Source: CAZWHE01 sp964633825 (GTDB lineage: Bacteria > Planctomycetota > B15-G4 > CAYZWU01). From it: DNA of 9,407 bases. Position numbers and translations under genes: made by a program. The stretch spans positions 1 through 9,407 of the forward strand of contig CAZWHE010000156.1 in assembly GCA_964633825.1 (NCBI GenBank). The letters run 5' to 3'. The notes under the pieces were generated by a model. That model saw nothing but the letters and a program-made list of their open reading frames with translations. It was not told the DNA's origin and did not search any database. This document shows, in pieces, positions 6,176 to 9,407 of the stretch (its first letter is position 1; every line of letters starts with the position of its first letter).

Positions 6176-8008
6176 TTATCTGAACGTGGCTGCCACGAGG
6201 TTGGTGAGCCGCGGAGGGGATTCCCATATATAGGCCTGAAAAAAAGCGGGCAGTCCCGCAAGCCCGGGATTCGGTGGAATGTCAATCCATGTCTGCTCGA
6301 TCCCGCCGGGGGGCAGGGCGCCTCCGCCGAGGGTTCGGTAGCTTGATAGAGTGTCGATCCCGAGGTATCCCGTGATTCCCATGTTGAAGGGTGGAACGGC
6401 CGGATCTTGGCTCCCGACGAGCACCCACGTCGAGCCGGCCGCTCCCTCGATGGTGAACGTCATAGTTCCGCCCACGGGCGGTGTCGTGTCGTCCAGGTAG
6501 AGGCCGGGTCCGGCCCTCGGCGGCATTCCGACGCTTTCCCAAGTCTCTGGAGAGACAACGGTGTCGCTCGACCATCCGGGATCGAAGCCCGGCGCCCATG
6601 CGGTGATTCCATATGTTCCCTCGGGCAGGTGGAATTCATAGTATCCGGAAGCGCTGGTGGAGGTGTTTTCGCCCGTATGCAGAACAACAGCGGCGCCTTC
6701 CACGGGCGCGCCGGGGCCGACGGACGCGTCGTAAACGACCCCTTTCAGAAAACCGGTTCGGGGATCGTAATCGGGAATGCCGAAATGGTTCTGCACGGCG
6801 TGAAGAAGGTAACGGCCCGCTTCGTCCTGCATGACGGGATCGGTGAGCACGGCGAAATCGCCCGGGTTGGTGATGAACCCGCATTCATGAAGCGCGGCCG
6901 GCATTGTGGTGTGGACCAAGACATAGAAGTCGGCGGTTTTGCTCCCCCTGTCGCGAAGGTTCCAGTGTTCGATCGCTTCGACCTGGACGCAATCCCTCAG
7001 ATCGGCGCTCGTTGTACCTTCCTGACGAGAGTAGGTTTCCGTGCCGTTGGCTAAGGGATCGGAGAAGGCGTTGCAGTGGATGCTGATAAATCTCTCTACG
7101 CCGTTGGAGTTGGCGTAGGCGACACGGTCGGCCAGGCTCACGGCGACATCGGTCTCCCGTGTCATGAGAATCTCCCACGATCCCCCGCCTCCCGTGTCGA
7201 GCGTGTCGGCCTGGAGCCAGTGGCGCGCCCGCAGGGCGATGTCGAGGTTGACGTCCTTTTCGTTCGCGCCGAAGCCGGTCGCGCCGGGGTCCGATCCGCC
7301 GTGTCCCGGGTCGATGCAAATTCTGTATTGAGTCTCGTCTCTCTCTCCGGGGAGCGGGCCGGGCGGCGGTGTGCCGCTGCCCTTCCAGGGGTGGGTGGGC
7401 GGCCGTTCCACGGGCAGGTCGATGGGCGCCGTAAAAGTCTCGTTGCCCGCGTTCCAGGTGATGAGAGCTCCGTCCGGGGAAAGGACGGGATGGCGCTCGA
7501 TCCGGTCCGGGGTTTCGAGAAGCTTGAAAACCGCGCCGTCCCGGGCGCGGCCTGAATAAAGATCGGAGGAGACGATCCTTTCTCCGTCGTCGAGAGGCCT
7601 GGAGAAAATGACCCAATCCCCGCCGGGCGACCATGCGGGATCGCTCCCGGGCCCGAGCGAGCGGGTTTCTTTGAGGGCAATGTCGTAGAGAAAGATCCCC
7701 CGGCCCAGAACCCGGAAAAGAAGGTACCTCCCGCAGGGCGACAGAAGAGGGCCGAAACACCGGTCTTTCGGATTCGATACCGTCATCCATTCCCTGTCGG
7801 CCCAGAGAAGGATGGCGTCCTTTCTCGCCATTGCCCGGGACGTCTCGCATTCCCGGGCCCGTCTTTCGCCGGCCCTGCGGAACGCTGCCGAAGGGAGGGA
7901 TTTCTCCCCGGAAGCATAAGGGGCGTGGATGACGGGGACCTGGTCGGCTGCCGGATCGTCTCCGGCCGGAAACAGACGGAATATGATCAACAGAACAATC
8001 GGGGTCAT
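6176..8008 (-). CDS. N-acetylmuramoyl-L-alanine amidase (Amidase_3) with TolB-like and carboxypeptidase-regulatory-like domains
   Basis: 610 residues. A hydrophobic N-terminus (PIVLLIIFRLF, 3-13) probably acts as an export signal, although it lacks a basic n-region. Residues about 85-190 hold three PD40/TolB-like propeller strands (GPLLSPCGRYLLF 86-98, DPAWSPGGDWVIFS 123-136, HPVLSPDGALITW 173-185), too few for a full propeller. A Pro-rich linker (201-220) leads to the catalytic domain (about 227-410), with CIDPGHGGSDPGATG (His236), NEKD (Glu250) and SIHCNA (His311) as zinc ligands and Glu375 in HECGFITN as catalytic residue; all are intact. Residues about 418-475 form a carboxypeptidase-regulatory-like module (GVVYDASVGPGAPVEGAAV, SGYYEFHLPEGTYGITAW), followed by an unidentified beta-rich tail (500-610). 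The predicted role is peptidoglycan cleavage between MurNAc and L-Ala. ATG 8008 is the first possible start after an in-frame TAA (8048-8050), but no clear ribosome site precedes it. Confidence 0.9.
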   Translation of the reverse strand: MTPIVLLIIFRLFPAGDDPAADQVPVIHAPYASGEKSLPSAAFRRAGERRARECETSRAMARKDAILLWADREWMTVSNPKDRCFGPLLSPCGRYLLFRVLGRGIFLYDIALKETRSLGPGSDPAWSPGGDWVIFSRPLDDGERIVSSDLYSGRARDGAVFKLLETPDRIERHPVLSPDGALITWNAGNETFTAPIDLPVERPPTHPWKGSGTPPPGPLPGERDETQYRICIDPGHGGSDPGATGFGANEKDVNLDIALRARHWLQADTLDTGGGGSWEILMTRETDVAVSLADRVAYANSNGVERFISIHCNAFSDPLANGTETYSRQEGTTSADLRDCVQVEAIEHWNLRDRGSKTADFYVLVHTTMPAALHECGFITNPGDFAVLTDPVMQDEAGRYLLHAVQNHFGIPDYDPRTGFLKGVVYDASVGPGAPVEGAAVVLHTGENTSTSASGYYEFHLPEGTYGITAWAPGFDPGWSSDTVVSPETWESVGMPPRAGPGLYLDDTTPPVGGTMTFTIEGAAGSTWVLVGSQDPAVPPFNMGITGYLGIDTLSSYRTLGGGALPPGGIEQTWIDIPPNPGLAGLPAFFQAYIWESPPRLTNLVAATFR

Positions 8009-8070
8009 GGCGGATAAGTCGTTGAATTCGAGGAGTTCATTAAAGGCTTATTTCATTATGAGCGCTTTGA

Positions 8071-8079
8071 ATTATATCA
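8071..8079 (-). promoter_or_regulatory. Extended -10 promoter for the amidase gene
   Basis: The minus strand reads TGATATAAT: a perfect TATAAT (8071-8076) with a correctly placed upstream TGn. The -35 at 17-nt spacing (TGGATT) is weak, as expected for extended -10 promoters. The predicted start is near 8064, giving a leader of about 56 nt. It lies in the gap after the porin stop and supports separate transcription of the amidase. Confidence 0.6.
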
Positions 8080-8156
8080 GGACGGGGGCTTCGAATCCAG
8101 TGAATCCGGGCTTAAGAGGCGCGCTTCGCCAGGACGACGAAAGTCGCCGTGTCGGC

Positions 8157-9407
8157 TTAAAAATCGATCTGGAAGCGCGCGAGGAGCAGGTTGGCCCTTC
8201 CGTAGTGGTTCAGGTACGAGCGGACGGCGTTGAGCGTCACACGGAGATTGGGATTGAGAAACCAGTTCACTCCCGCTGTGATGTTGGTCAGCTCCGCGCC
8301 GAAACGGATACCGGGGCTGTCGAGATCGAGATGTGAATAGCGTGCCGTGATTTCCCATGCGCCGGGTGTGCCGTTTTTTGTCGAGAAATTCTCGAAAGGC
8401 GTGACTGCATGGAACGTTCCGTTGCTCTTCTTGTAGGCTCTGTGTTCGCCTGTGAGGAAGTATCCGGCGGAGAGGGTGCATCCCCAGACCTGCGGGTCCG
8501 TTCCGCCGGGAGCGTCGATGATCATTCTCGCGTATTCGGCCTGGGTCGAGAAAGGTCCCCTGACAAGGGTGAGCTCGCCGCCCACGAGGTCGGCCCTGTC
8601 CATTCGGATGAGGTGGGGCGAGAGGTCGGCCGCCGGAAACCCGTCGGTGTCCGCGAAATCGGGGGCGATTTGCGATTCAGGTCCTGTTTTGAGCCGGATG
8701 TCGTCTTCGCCGCGCCTGCTGAGAGAGAGGCCGGCGTGGACAAGGCTGTCGTCCCCTTCATACATGGGAAGGGTCGTGATCCGGACCGATACGCTCAGGT
8801 CTCCGTCACCGCCTCCGTTGCCGAAGGAATCGGTGTTGTGAAAGAGCCCGGCTTCCCATGTGAGGCGGCCGCCGAGCTCCATGCCCGAGAGGGCCAGGCC
8901 CGTGTTGCGAAAGGGCGCAAGCGTTCGGACAACCGATCTTTCGATAAAAGCGATCCCTTTGTGGCTCGTCATCGCTTCGAGGGAAAAGGGTTCTTTGAAA
9001 CGGCCTATTTTCACCTTGTCGATAAAGCCGAGGCCCGTCATCCCGAAACAGACGTCTTTCATCTCCGTGTCTTCGCCCGCGAGGTCGTAAGAGGCGCAGA
9101 AGAAATAATCCTCGCGGATGATGCCTTCCAACTGAATGCGGCCGCGCCTGAACTCCGTTCCGTCATCCAGGTTGTCCCCGTGGCCTTTTATCCACGACTC
9201 GAGCTTTCCCCCGCCGCTCATGAATGCCCAATCAACGTGGATGTTGCCGCCGATCTTCATGGCAAAGGAGCCGTCTTCCGATTCGAGGCGGAAACCGTTT
9301 TTCCAGAAGGCGCGCAGGTTTTCCGATCCCTTTTCTTCCGGGCGTTTTTGTTCCAGTTTTTCCACCCGGCGGCGGAGTTCTTCGATTTCGTCGGCGATTT
9401 TCGGGGA
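8157..9407 (-). CDS. Phosphate-selective porin O/P-type outer-membrane protein (N-terminus cut by window edge)
   Basis: The frame is open from the right edge, giving 416 visible codons. A GTG at 9365 could be read as a start, but 14 further codons upstream continue the same charged helix (EIEELRRRVEKLEQKR), so the true start and signal peptide lie outside the window. The N-terminal part is a short coiled coil, common in this family. The barrel follows: FWKNGFRLESEDGSFAMKIG, EFRRGRIQLEGIIREDYFF, KVKIGRFKEPFSLE, then AWEITARYSHLDL, GVNWFLNPNLRVTLN and a last strand LLLARFQIDF ending in Phe, as expected for outer-membrane barrels. Members such as OprP and OprO form phosphate or polyphosphate channels, but many homologues have unknown substrates and phosphate is not established here. 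No Pho box can be judged because the upstream region is missing. The amidase lies 148 nt downstream on the same strand but has its own promoter. Confidence 0.87.
   Translation of the reverse strand, partial: SPKIADEIEELRRRVEKLEQKRPEEKGSENLRAFWKNGFRLESEDGSFAMKIGGNIHVDWAFMSGGGKLESWIKGHGDNLDDGTEFRRGRIQLEGIIREDYFFCASYDLAGEDTEMKDVCFGMTGLGFIDKVKIGRFKEPFSLEAMTSHKGIAFIERSVVRTLAPFRNTGLALSGMELGGRLTWEAGLFHNTDSFGNGGGDGDLSVSVRITTLPMYEGDDSLVHAGLSLSRRGEDDIRLKTGPESQIAPDFADTDGFPAADLSPHLIRMDRADLVGGELTLVRGPFSTQAEYARMIIDAPGGTDPQVWGCTLSAGYFLTGEHRAYKKSNGTFHAVTPFENFSTKNGTPGAWEITARYSHLDLDSPGIRFGAELTNITAGVNWFLNPNLRVTLNAVRSYLNHYGRANLLLARFQIDF

Noticed and set aside
6163..6176. ACGGT-CTCG-ACCGT hairpin at the ruvX/amidase junction as a bidirectional terminator
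   Set aside because: The stem is only 5 bp, it overlaps the amidase stop codon, and no T run follows on either strand.
6185..6197. CGTGG-CTG-CCACG hairpin after ruvX as its terminator
   Set aside because: It lies inside the amidase coding region and no T run follows it.
8133..8148. GACGAC-GAAA-GTCGCC stem-loop after the porin stop as a terminator
   Set aside because: Short stem with a wobble pair and no T run on the minus strand. It may still be a 3'-end structure, but that is not supportable.
9363..9365. GTG as the start codon of the porin
   Set aside because: The same frame continues to the window edge through the charged heptad-like helix, and a porin needs a signal peptide, which is not present after this GTG.

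Overview
This window looks like chromosomal DNA from a Gram-negative, fairly GC-rich bacterium. An outer-membrane porin of the phosphate-selective O/P type, a secreted Asp-box protein and a cell-wall amidase all point to a double-membrane envelope. A deltaproteobacterial or related candidate-phylum origin would fit the sensor kinase architecture, but the sequence alone does not settle taxonomy. I see no tRNA, rRNA, CRISPR array, insertion sequence, integrase or phage gene.

Layout, left to right. (1) The 3' end of a plus-strand gene (2-577) encodes tandem carboxypeptidase-regulatory-like beta-sandwich modules. (2) Only 10 nt separates it from the end of a convergent minus-strand sensor histidine kinase (588-2417) with a XylR_N/V4R ligand-binding front end and a PAS domain. 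No response regulator is visible. (3) A strong rho-independent terminator (2521-2555) closes the next minus-strand gene, a secreted eight-repeat Asp-box propeller protein (2599-4167). (4) A 331-nt AT-rich divergent intergenic region (4168-4498) carries a well-formed promoter for the propeller gene and a likely promoter plus two small palindromes ahead of the plus-strand genes. (5) A plus-strand operon of three genes with overlapping ends follows: S-methyl-5'-thioadenosine phosphorylase (4499-5383), a small Cys-rich YkgJ-family protein (5383-5727) and the RuvX/YqgF nuclease (5724-6140). (6) Convergent to it, on the minus strand, is a multidomain N-acetylmuramoyl-L-alanine amidase (6176-8008) with a TolB-like N-terminal region and a carboxypeptidase-regulatory-like C-terminal domain. 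It has its own extended -10 promoter. (7) A minus-strand O/P-type porin (8157 to the right edge) is cut at its N-terminus.

The genes do not form one obvious pathway. The central operon combines purine/methionine salvage with DNA maintenance. The flanking minus-strand genes are envelope or secreted proteins plus one sensor. I found no convincing new defence, mobile or biosynthetic system. The points most worth a second look are the unusual amidase architecture, the paired-cysteine pattern of the phosphorylase (resembling the disulfide-stabilised archaeal type), the orphan V4R kinase, the eight-fold propeller repeat with a glycine-rich insertion, and the structured 4168-4498 intergenic region.
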